Source: a bacterium (GTDB lineage Bacteria; Planctomycetota; JAFGQW01). From it: DNA of 64,000 nucleotides. Positions within the stretch are counted from its first letter, which is position 1; every line of letters begins with the position of its first letter. The stretch is from the NCBI GenBank assembly GCA_030426805.1, contig JAUHXU010000004.1:482792-546791 (forward strand), written 5' to 3'. The translations under genes and the position numbers were made by a program. This document shows, one piece after another, positions 8,917 to 16,109 of the stretch. Under the pieces are notes generated by a model, which had not been told where the DNA came from, did no database searches, and saw only the letters and a program-made list of their open reading frames with translations.

Positions 8917-10212
8917 ATGCGATTGTTCCTCCTCGCAGTCGCGGCGCTCGGACTCGGCGTCGCGAGCGCGTCGACGCAGGAACGCGGGCTCGGCGCAGAC
9001 CGAGCGAAGGCGTTCCACAAGCTCGCGTGCCGCTACTGGCACCTCAAGGACAGCGGCGGCTCCGAGCAGAAGATCGACGCGACGTTGGCGGAGCTGCGCG
9101 CGTTCGAGCAGTCGAACTGGCGGGGACTCAAGGACGCGCTGACGCGGCCGTGGGCCGGGCCGAAGAAGTACCGCAAGAGCAAGTCGAAGGCCGTGCTGCG
9201 CAATCCGCCACCCGCACTGCGCGATTGCTGGTACGTCGTGCAAGCGCCGTCGAGCCACTCCAAGCGCAAGCCGTCACCGCTCGTGATCGCGCTCCACGGC
9301 GGCGGCCGGGGCATCGGCGACCCCAACCAGATCATGGGACTGATGGGGAACTACTACGTCTCGAAGAAGTGCATCGTCGCCGCACCGAAGGTGCCGCCGG
9401 ATGCGCTCTTCGCCGAGCCCATCGCCGCTCGCTTCGTCGAGCAGATCCTGTGGGAAGTCGGTAAGGACTATCACGTCGACTACGATCGGATCTACTGCTC
9501 GGGCCACTCGCTCGGCGGGGTCGGCTCGTGGTACATGCCGTGCGCGCTGCCCGACATCTTCGCGGCATCGGCGAGTGCCGCGGGCAACCCGCCGGCGGTC
9601 GTCAACTACGCGATGCTCTACAACACCGCGGTAATGGCGGTGCACGGCTCGACCGACATCCAGGTCACGCCGGAAGAGAACCGCAAGACCGCGAAGCTGA
9701 TGGAAGAGCTGCCGGACGAGTACAAGCGCAAGGGCTACTACCGCTACCTCGAGATCACGACGAACGACCCGCGCGGCCACGCGCTGCCGCACAAGACCGT
9801 GATCGAGATGGGCAAGTTCATGTTCGGCTTCCGACGCAACCTGTTCGTCGACCGGGTGATCTGCGTCGCACCGTCGCTCCGTGCCGAGGGGCAAGACGTG
9901 TCCCCCGAATCGCGCGCGTTCTGGATCGCGATGTCCAACACGGGCTGGGAGGCTCGCGCCGACGCGCGGTACAAGGGCGACAACGTCTTCGAGATCGAGG
10001 TGACCGGTGATCCCGAGTCACTGACGCTCTACCTGAGCGACGACATGGTCGATCTCGACAAGCCGGTGAAGGTCCACATCAACGGTCGCCTGATGCACGA
10101 CAACCGCGTGTCGCGCGACGTGAAGTTCATGCTCGACCACATCCGTGACACCGGCGACCGCTCGCGCGCGTTCGCGAACCGGCTGATCTTCCGCGGGGAC
10201 CAACTCGGGTGA
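8917..10212 (+). CDS. Secreted alpha/beta hydrolase (esterase/peptidase-like)
   Basis: This 431-residue protein has a signal peptide (MRLFLLAVAALGLGVASAS). The hydrolase domain shows an oxyanion-hole strand (VIALHGGGRG, near residue 128) and a nucleophile elbow GHSLGG with Ser198. The likely acid is in HGSTDIQVTP and the likely catalytic His in DPRGHALP. The pattern resembles feruloyl-esterase / polyhydroxybutyrate-depolymerase-like or S9-like enzymes. A C-terminal extension (about residues 310-431) is beta-rich and has no family I recognise. The frame is open upstream to 8443, but that part is antisense to the BNR gene, and ATG 8917 gives the signal peptide. It is translationally linked to the FG-GAP gene downstream. 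Substrate unknown. Confidence 0.75.
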   Translation: MRLFLLAVAALGLGVASASTQERGLGADRAKAFHKLACRYWHLKDSGGSEQKIDATLAELRAFEQSNWRGLKDALTRPWAGPKKYRKSKSKAVLRNPPPALRDCWYVVQAPSSHSKRKPSPLVIALHGGGRGIGDPNQIMGLMGNYYVSKKCIVAAPKVPPDALFAEPIAARFVEQILWEVGKDYHVDYDRIYCSGHSLGGVGSWYMPCALPDIFAASASAAGNPPAVVNYAMLYNTAVMAVHGSTDIQVTPEENRKTAKLMEELPDEYKRKGYYRYLEITTNDPRGHALPHKTVIEMGKFMFGFRRNLFVDRVICVAPSLRAEGQDVSPESRAFWIAMSNTGWEARADARYKGDNVFEIEVTGDPESLTLYLSDDMVDLDKPVKVHINGRLMHDNRVSRDVKFMLDHIRDTGDRSRAFANRLIFRGDQLG

Positions 10213-10220
10213 GATTGCCG

Positions 10221-11882
10221 ATGCGCATCCGGGATTGCCTCGTCGTCGCCGTCGGCGCGCTGCTCGCGCACGGCGTCGCCACCGCGCAGCCGAATCCCAA
10301 CGGCTCTCGCCACCTCTACACGATCTACGGACTCGCACCAGGCGACCACTACGGGCTCGCGGCCGGTGCGCTCGGTGACGTCGACAACGACGGGGTCCCG
10401 GATTTTCTGATCGCCAACGCGTACGACGATCGCGTCGTGACCGATCAAGGTTCGATCGACGTCGTCTCCGGCGCGACCGGCCAGGTGATTCGGACGGTCG
10501 ACGGCACCGTGTCGGGCGGCGTGTTCGGCTGGTCGGTCCACGCGATCGGCGACGTCGACGGGGACACGGTTCCCGACTTCGTCGCCGGCGGACGCTTCTC
10601 GAACAACGCGATCGTCTTCTCGGGCCGTACGGGGGCCGTGCTCCACACGAAGAGCGGCGCGCTCGCGACGGACCACTTCGGCGTCTTCGTCAGCCGGGCC
10701 GGCGACGTGAACAACGACGGCACCGGCGACTTCATCGTCGGCGCGCCGCAGGACATCGGCGCCGGGACCGCGGTCGGCTACGCGACCGTCTACTCGGGCA
10801 AGGACGGCGCCGTGCTGCACACGTTCGTCGGCGACACGCCGGGCGATCGCTTCGGCACGTCCGTCTCCGATGCCGGCGACCTCGACGCCGACGGCTTTGC
10901 CGACGTCGCCGTCGGCGCGTCGCAGTTCCAGGTCGGCACCGGCTACCTGCGGATCTTCTCGGGCAAGACCGGCTCGACGATCCGCACGCTCGTGGGGCCG
11001 GGCTTCGGCGACCGGTTCGGCTCGTTCACGCGGCTGGTCGGTGACGTCGACAACGACAACCTGCCCGACCTCGCGGTCGGTGCGCCGGGGCACACGCGTG
11101 TGCCGATCGACGGCGCGGGGCTCGTGCGGGTGGTCTCGGGCAAGGACGGCTCGACGATCCACGACTTCGTCGGTCAGACGACGCTCGACGCGCTCGGCGC
11201 GTCGGTCGGCGAGGCCGGGGACGTCGACGGCGACGGACACGCCGACATCCTCGCCGGTGCGACCCAAATCATCCCGCGCACGCTCGGCTACGCGACGCTC
11301 TACTCCGGCAAGACCGGCCAGGTGCTGTTCACGTTCCAGGGTACGAACACCTATGCGCTCGCGGGCTGGGCCGCCGAGACGGTCGGCGACATCACCGGCG
11401 ACGGGGCGCCCGACTTCATCGTCGGGGTGCCGCACGACCAGACCCGCGGGCTGAACGTCGGGATGGCGCGGGTGTTCTCGGCCGTTCCCGAGTTCTTCTC
11501 GAGCGACACGCACGAGGTGCCGGTCGGGGTCGGCGGGGCGCAACGGCTCTACGTGGACGGAGGCGCCTCCGAAGCCGGAATGGCATACGTGATCGGCGGC
11601 TCCGCGGCGGGCACGACGCCCGGGATTCCGGTGCAGTCGTTCACGGTGCCGCTCAACCTGGACGCGTATCTGCTGTTGACCCTCAACGCGCCGTCGCTAC
11701 CGCCGCTGTCCGGCTTCGCCGGCATCTTGGACGGCACCGGCCGGGGTGGCGGGGCGTTCACGGCGCCGCCGAGCGCATTCGCGGCGCTCGCCGGGATCAC
11801 GATCCACCACGCAGCGGTGGTCCTCGGCCCGAGCGGGATCCGGGCCGTGAGCCGCGCGCTGCCGCTGAGGTTCATCCCGTAG
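10221..11882 (+). CDS. Secreted seven-repeat FG-GAP (integrin-alpha-like) propeller protein
   Basis: This protein of 553 residues has a signal peptide (residues 1-22). Seven consecutive repeats carry the calcium-loop motif GDxxxDxxxD: GDVDNDGVPDF, GDVDGDTVPDF, GDVNNDGTGDF, GDLDADGFADV, GDVDNDNLPDL, GDVDGDGHADI and GDITGDGAPDF. That is enough for one complete seven-blade integrin-alpha-type beta-propeller. The C-terminal ~120 residues (from about 430) form a module shared with the protein at 3421-4617. GTG 10209, overlapping the upstream stop as GTGA, is an alternative start four codons earlier; ATG 10221 is preferred because it sits directly before the signal peptide. Probably a calcium-stabilised extracellular binding or adhesion protein. 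Confidence 0.85.
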   Translation: MRIRDCLVVAVGALLAHGVATAQPNPNGSRHLYTIYGLAPGDHYGLAAGALGDVDNDGVPDFLIANAYDDRVVTDQGSIDVVSGATGQVIRTVDGTVSGGVFGWSVHAIGDVDGDTVPDFVAGGRFSNNAIVFSGRTGAVLHTKSGALATDHFGVFVSRAGDVNNDGTGDFIVGAPQDIGAGTAVGYATVYSGKDGAVLHTFVGDTPGDRFGTSVSDAGDLDADGFADVAVGASQFQVGTGYLRIFSGKTGSTIRTLVGPGFGDRFGSFTRLVGDVDNDNLPDLAVGAPGHTRVPIDGAGLVRVVSGKDGSTIHDFVGQTTLDALGASVGEAGDVDGDGHADILAGATQIIPRTLGYATLYSGKTGQVLFTFQGTNTYALAGWAAETVGDITGDGAPDFIVGVPHDQTRGLNVGMARVFSAVPEFFSSDTHEVPVGVGGAQRLYVDGGASEAGMAYVIGGSAAGTTPGIPVQSFTVPLNLDAYLLLTLNAPSLPPLSGFAGILDGTGRGGGAFTAPPSAFAALAGITIHHAAVVLGPSGIRAVSRALPLRFIP

Positions 11883-11945
11883 GCAGGGCCGCCCCCAGAA
11901 AGGGGCACCCCGCAGGAGGGCGCCGTCGCCAGCGCCCGGACCGAC

Positions 11946-11979
11946 TATCGCCCAGACCCGATTATCGCCCGGACCCGAT
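11946..11979. repeat. 17-bp imperfect tandem repeat at a convergent gene junction
   Basis: The units tatcgcccagacccgat (11946-11962) and tatcgcccggacccgat (11963-11979) differ by one base. The second unit runs into the stop codon of the minus-strand lipoprotein gene. The preceding bases (11891-11937) can form two short GC-rich hairpins (gcccc/ggggc and gggcgc/gcgccc), which may serve as weak terminators between the convergent genes. Confidence 0.6.
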
Positions 11980-12443
11980 TAGCGACTGGGGCCGGGCTCG
12001 GTGACGGTGTTCGTCCGAACCGGAGCGGGGCCGATCGACCGGCCGAACTCGAGGTCCCGGAGCTTCTCGTCGACCGCGTCGAGCATCGCCTTGGATCGCC
12101 GACGCTGCACCTCGGAATCGAACGTGCCGAGGCGGACGCGGACGCGGGTCCACTCGTCGCTCTGCGGTTCGACCCAGAGGCGGATGTCGTCGAATTCGAT
12201 GTAGCCCTTGGACTCGACCAGGCTCTCCTGCGGCGCCTCGTGGCCGATCCGGCGGAGCATCGCCAGGGTCGCCTGCCACGTGTCGTCCAGCGAGGCCGGA
12301 TAGTCGCGGTAGGACTCGTTCTCGACGTACTTCAGGGCCCCGTAGCCGGCGGCCGCGCCCACGCCCACGGCGGCTGCGACGCAGCCGCTCAGAATGACCC
12401 CGGACAGTCCGAGCAGAACCCCGGACAGGATCGTGTTCTTCAT
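11979..12443 (-). CDS. DUF3568-like lipoprotein
   Basis: This small protein (154 residues) has a lipoprotein signal and lipobox LSGC, with the lipidated cysteine at residue 21. It continues with a hydrophobic VAAAVGVGAAAGYGALKYV segment and a conserved-looking body (SLDDTWQATLAMLRRIGHE) that matches the layout of DUF3568 lipoproteins: a glycine-rich stretch just after the Cys, then a domain containing a DxxWxAT helix. The function of the family is unknown. It would be membrane-anchored and probably periplasmic. The start ATG (12441-12443) is followed directly by the signal sequence. It is convergent with the FG-GAP gene and divergent from rpmE2. Confidence 0.7.
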   Translation of the reverse strand: MKNTILSGVLLGLSGVILSGCVAAAVGVGAAAGYGALKYVENESYRDYPASLDDTWQATLAMLRRIGHEAPQESLVESKGYIEFDDIRLWVEPQSDEWTRVRVRLGTFDSEVQRRRSKAMLDAVDEKLRDLEFGRSIGPAPVRTNTVTEPGPSR

Positions 12444-12667
12444 CGATTCGCCTCCCTCTGAATCGTTGATTCGCGCCCTCTACGGTGCATTTTGGTCGCC
12501 TCACCGGTGATGTCAAGCGCCGCGGGGGCTTTCCGGCGCCATCGGCTTGGCTTTGCCGTCCCGATGGGCTACATCTCCGGTCGCGACGGGGCCCGCCGGA
12601 GGCCCCACGCATCGAGATCCTAACGCGGAGATCCGACAGCGGATGTCCGAGACGCGATGGTGACGCG

Positions 12668-13024
12668 ATGAAGCAAGACATCCACCCCGACTACGGCTAC
12701 GTCGTCTTCCGCGACGAGGCCGCCGACTTCCAGTTCCTGACGCGTTCGACGGCGAAGTCGAAGCGGACGATCAAGTGGGAGGACGGCAAGGAATACCCGC
12801 TGATCACCCTCGACATCTCGAGCGCGTCGCACCCGTTCTACACGGGGCGTCAGATGCTCGTCGACACCGCCGGTCGTATCGAGAAGTTCAACCGTCGCTA
12901 CGGCAAGTTCAAGAAGGGCGACGCGAAGAAGGAGGCGCCTGCGGCTCCCGAAGCCGCGGCCGCACCGGCCGAGGACGCCGCGCCCGAGGCGCCGGCGAGC
13001 GAGGACGCACCGAAGGCCGAGTGA
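12668..13024 (+). CDS. rpmE2: 50S ribosomal protein L31 type B
   Basis: The first 80 residues match L31 type B, the zinc-free form: KQDIHPDYGYVVF, then a central LTRST segment, and finally SSASHPFYTGRQ and RIEKFNRRYGKF. No CxxC zinc ligands are present. The protein is 118 residues, longer than the usual 80-90, because of an Ala/Glu-rich acidic tail after residue 85 that is probably disordered. A possible promoter upstream is TTGGCT (12547-12552) with CTACAT (12569-12574). The 224 bases before the gene otherwise show nothing definite. In many bacteria type B L31 is repressed by the zinc regulator Zur; a Fur-family gene lies two genes downstream, but I see no clear Zur-type palindrome here. Confidence 0.9.
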   Translation: MKQDIHPDYGYVVFRDEAADFQFLTRSTAKSKRTIKWEDGKEYPLITLDISSASHPFYTGRQMLVDTAGRIEKFNRRYGKFKKGDAKKEAPAAPEAAAAPAEDAAPEAPASEDAPKAE

Positions 13025-13121
13025 GCCACACCGGCACGCGCCACGCGACGACCGCAGCCTGTCTCCGACAGGCTGTTCGCCTGTACGGAGCCACACGAAC
13101 CGCGAACGAAAGTAGGAAGTG

Positions 13122-14465
13122 ATGGACGAGCAAGCCCTGTTCCGCGCCCACGTCGCGACCGCACGCGCCGACGTCGAGGCCGCACTCGAGGCGAGTCGCG
13201 CGGCGGGCCGCGCGTTCGACGGCGTCGTCTTTCACGCCGGCACCGACCACCTCTTTCACGACGACGACCAGCACGTGCCGTTCCGCCCGGTCTTCCACTT
13301 CGCGCGATTCGCGCCCCAGCCGGGTCCGCACCATCTGCTCGTCGTCGAGCCGGGCAAGACGCCGCGGCTCGTGCGCGTCGTGCCGCGTGACTTCTGGTAC
13401 GAGCCGCCGGCGACGATCGACCACCCGTTCATGGACGTGCTCGACGTCGAGGACGTCGGCTCGGCGGACGAGGCGCAGAAGGCGGTCGGCGCACGGTCGA
13501 CCTTCGCATACGTCGGCAACGACGCGTCGGTCGCGGCCGCGCTCGGCATCGCGGAAACCGCGGTCCAACCCGACGAGTTGATGCACGCACTCGACTGGCG
13601 ACGCGGCTTCAAGACCGACTACGAGGTCGCGTGCGTCCGCCGCGCCGCCGAGCGCTCCGCGCCGGGCTTCGCCGCGGTGCGAGCCGGGTTCGAGGCCGGC
13701 GCGAGCGAGCGCGAGTTGCACGCCGCGTATCTCGCCGCGACCGAGATGCTCGAGAACGACTGTCCCTACGGCACGATCATCGGCTACGACACGCACGCGG
13801 CGGTGCTGCACTACCAGTCGAAGGTGATCGCGAAGCCCGCACCCGGGCGCGTGCTGCTGATCGATGCCGGCGCGGTGTTCCAGGGCTACGCGAGCGACGT
13901 CACCCGCACGTGGATGCGGCCGGGCGGTCACGCCGCCTTCGGCGAGCTGATCGACGGGATCGATGCGCTCGAACTCGAGTTGCTCGAGCGCTGCACGCCG
14001 GGGCAGAGCTACATCGAGCTGCACCGCGCGGCGCATCGTCGCGTCGCGGAGTTGCTCGGGGGGATCGGCGTCCTCAAGGTGTCGGCCGACGAGGCGCTGG
14101 AGAAGAAGCTGACGCTGCCGTTCTTCCCGCACGGACTCGGTCACCATCTCGGGCTGCAGGTGCACGACGTCGGCGGGCGACAGGCCGGACCCGACGGTTC
14201 GATCCACGAGCCGCCGCCGGACTTCCCGTCGTTGCGCACGACGCGTCCCGTCGAGGCCGGCCACGTGCTGACGATCGAGCCGGGCCTCTACTTCATCCCG
14301 ATGCTGCTCGAACCCGTCCGCAACGGAGACGATTCGGGCGCGGTCGATTGGGCGCTCGTCGACGAGTTGACGCCGTACGGCGGCATCCGGATCGAGGACG
14401 ATGTCCACGTCACCGCCGACGGGCCGGTGAACCTCACGCGATCGCTGATCCCCGGGCATCGGTGA
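13122..14465 (+). CDS. pepQ: Xaa-Pro dipeptidase (prolidase)
   Basis: This cytoplasmic M24 metallopeptidase hydrolyses Xaa-Pro dipeptides. The 447-residue length and the whole layout follow bacterial PepQ (443 residues in E. coli). The five metal ligands are recognisable: the Asp of LLIDAGA, the Asp of SDVTRTW, the His of FPHGLGHH, the Glu of TIEPGLYF and the Glu of GIRIEDDV. The N-terminal creatinase-like domain (FHAGTDHLFHDDD...) is also conserved. ATG 13122 was chosen over the adjacent in-frame GTG because an AGGA motif lies about seven bases upstream. It is followed, after a promoter, by the Fur-family gene. Confidence 0.92.
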   Translation: MDEQALFRAHVATARADVEAALEASRAAGRAFDGVVFHAGTDHLFHDDDQHVPFRPVFHFARFAPQPGPHHLLVVEPGKTPRLVRVVPRDFWYEPPATIDHPFMDVLDVEDVGSADEAQKAVGARSTFAYVGNDASVAAALGIAETAVQPDELMHALDWRRGFKTDYEVACVRRAAERSAPGFAAVRAGFEAGASERELHAAYLAATEMLENDCPYGTIIGYDTHAAVLHYQSKVIAKPAPGRVLLIDAGAVFQGYASDVTRTWMRPGGHAAFGELIDGIDALELELLERCTPGQSYIELHRAAHRRVAELLGGIGVLKVSADEALEKKLTLPFFPHGLGHHLGLQVHDVGGRQAGPDGSIHEPPPDFPSLRTTRPVEAGHVLTIEPGLYFIPMLLEPVRNGDDSGAVDWALVDELTPYGGIRIEDDVHVTADGPVNLTRSLIPGHR

Positions 14466-14470
14466 TGCCT

Positions 14471-14498
14471 TTGCGCGCTCCGAGCGTTGCCCTATCAT
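14471..14498 (+). promoter_or_regulatory. Candidate sigma70 promoter for the Fur-family gene
   Basis: TTGCGC (14471-14476) and TATCAT (14493-14498) are separated by 16 bases. Transcription would begin near 14505, giving a leader of about 60 bases before the ATG at 14566. The same 16-base spacing is seen in the purM and arsR promoter candidates in this window. Confidence 0.5.
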
Positions 14499-14565
14499 GA
14501 ACCGGGCGTCGGCCGCCGGCACGCGGCCCCGGGCGACGCGCGACGGGCGGGCTGAGGAACGCTGC

Positions 14566-14952
14566 ATGACCGACGAATCGCGACGCACGGCACAACGCGA
14601 GGCGGTCGCACGGGTGTTTCGGGACGCCGAGGGACCCCTGACGACCCAGGAAGCGTTCGACCGTGCCCGGGAGATCCTCCCGCCCCTCGGGATGGCGACC
14701 GTCTACCGCGCGGTCAAGCGCATGCACGAGGCCGGCCAGATCCGCGCCGTGACGTTGCCGGACGGCAAGACCCGCTACGAGACGGCCGGCCTCGCCCACC
14801 ACGCCCACTTCACGTGCCGGATCTGCGACGGCGTGTTCGACCTCGACGATTGCCCCGCGTGCGTGCCGGCCGGTGCGACGCTGTCCGGTGGTTTCCGCGT
14901 CGAGAAGCACGAAGTGTCGCTCTTCGGCACGTGCCCGAACTGCGCGGACTGA
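14566..14952 (+). CDS. Fur-family metal-responsive repressor (Fur/Zur/PerR type)
   Basis: A 128-residue protein with the N-terminal winged helix of the Fur family (TVYRAVKRMHEAGQI is the recognition region) and the C-terminal metal-binding dimerisation domain. The signature HHAHFTCRICD carries the family's His ligands and the first CxxC of the structural zinc site, and the C-terminal CPNC supplies the second. I cannot tell Fur, Zur and PerR apart from sequence alone. The frame is open 23 codons upstream, but ATG 14566 has a GAGGAA ribosome binding site at the right distance. The next three genes follow closely (20, 3 and -4 bases), so they may be co-transcribed. Confidence 0.85.
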   Translation: MTDESRRTAQREAVARVFRDAEGPLTTQEAFDRAREILPPLGMATVYRAVKRMHEAGQIRAVTLPDGKTRYETAGLAHHAHFTCRICDGVFDLDDCPACVPAGATLSGGFRVEKHEVSLFGTCPNCAD

Positions 14953-14972
14953 GCAGAGGCGAGGAGACTGCG

Positions 14973-15296
14973 ATGGCCGAGACGCCCTTCACCGTGCCGC
15001 GCCCCCGATCGTGGGTCGTCGACACCTACTTCATGGCGCACCGCGCGAAGCTGCTCGACGTCGCGGCGTTCCTCGACCGCGTCGACCGTGCCCCGCCGGA
15101 CGACGGCGCCGCAGCGCGGACCGACGACCCGCGGCTCGTGTCGCTCCGCGCGGCGATCGCGCTCCTCGTCGACGGCGAGGGCGACCGCGCCCGACGCATC
15201 CTCGAACTGTTCTCCGACCCGTCGACCGACCCGATCGACCGCGCGCCGGGCAAAGGCGCGATCGGCGTCTGGCCCGACTACGATCCGGACGCGTAG
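14973..15296 (+). CDS. Small hypothetical protein coupled to EboB-like gene
   Basis: This protein of 107 residues has no signal peptide or membrane segment. The first part (PRPRSWVVDTYFMAHRAKLLDVAAFLDRV) looks like a folded helical unit. The middle has an amphipathic helix, and the end is acidic and proline-rich (GVWPDYDPDA). I do not recognise a family. The ATG has a GAGGAG ribosome binding site, and the gene ends three bases before the GTG of the TatD-like hydrolase, so the two are translationally coupled and probably act together. It might stand in for a small partner of the Ebo pathway, but it does not resemble EboA as I know it. Confidence 0.6.
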   Translation: MAETPFTVPRPRSWVVDTYFMAHRAKLLDVAAFLDRVDRAPPDDGAAARTDDPRLVSLRAAIALLVDGEGDRARRILELFSDPSTDPIDRAPGKGAIGVWPDYDPDA

Positions 15297-15299
15297 CCC

Positions 15300-16109
15300 G
15301 TGCACTACATCGACCCACACATCCACATGGTGTCGCGCACGACCGACGACTACGCGCGCATGGCGCAGGCGGGGTGCATCGCGATCACCGAGCCGGCGTT
15401 CTGGGCCGGCTTCGACCGTTCGTCGGCGCAGGGCTTTCACGACTACTTCCGCGTCCTGACGGAGACCGAGCCGGCGCGCGCGGCGCAGTACGGCATCCGT
15501 CACTTCGCGTGGATCTGCATCAACCCGAAGGAAGCGGAAGACCCGGGCTTCGCGCGCGAAGTGATCGCGTTGATCCCCGACTTCCTCGACAAGCCGAACG
15601 TCCTCGGCGTCGGCGAGATCGGGCTCAACAAGAACTCGAAGAACGAGCTCGAGATCCTGGAGGCGCAGATCGCACTCGCGAAGGCCCGCGACCAGCTGAT
15701 CCTCGTGCACACGCCGCACCTCGAGGACAAGCTCAAGGGCACGCGACTGATCATGGACGCGCTCGCGAACCACGACGTCGATCCGGGCCGTGTGCTGATC
15801 GACCACGTCGAGGAGCACACCGTCGGCGCGGTGCTCGACGCCGGCTACTGGGCGGGCATGACGCTCTATCCGGACAGCAAGTGCACGCCCGAGCGGGCGA
15901 CCGACATCATCGAGACCTACGGCCGCGAGCGGATCTGGATCAACTCCGCCGGCGACTGGGGACCGTCCGATCCGCTCGCGGTGCCGAAGTGCCACGTCGA
16001 GATGCTCCGGCGCGGCCACCCGCGCGAGACCGTCAAGCGGATCTCGATCGACAACCCGCGGACGTTCCTCGGGCAATGCGCGAAGTTCGACGTCGAGGAT
16101 CCGTCGTGA
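15300..16109 (+). CDS. TatD-family metal-dependent hydrolase, EboB-like
   Basis: A 269-residue TIM-barrel hydrolase. It begins with the metal motif DPHIHM and continues with segments characteristic of the EboB subgroup: EPAFWAGF, GIRHFAWICINPKEAE, GVGEIG, VHTPH, DHVEEHTV, YWAGMTLYPDSK and DWGPSDPLAVPKCH. These keep the metal-binding His/Glu/Asp residues of the superfamily. EboB belongs to the ebo clusters of cyanobacteria and other bacteria, which are linked to export or processing of scytonemin-type and other small molecules. The start is GTG; the end overlaps the methyltransferase/MTHFR gene by four bases (GTGA). An EboC-like prenyltransferase is encoded far away at 54021-54743. Confidence 0.75.
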   Translation: MHYIDPHIHMVSRTTDDYARMAQAGCIAITEPAFWAGFDRSSAQGFHDYFRVLTETEPARAAQYGIRHFAWICINPKEAEDPGFAREVIALIPDFLDKPNVLGVGEIGLNKNSKNELEILEAQIALAKARDQLILVHTPHLEDKLKGTRLIMDALANHDVDPGRVLIDHVEEHTVGAVLDAGYWAGMTLYPDSKCTPERATDIIETYGRERIWINSAGDWGPSDPLAVPKCHVEMLRRGHPRETVKRISIDNPRTFLGQCAKFDVEDPS

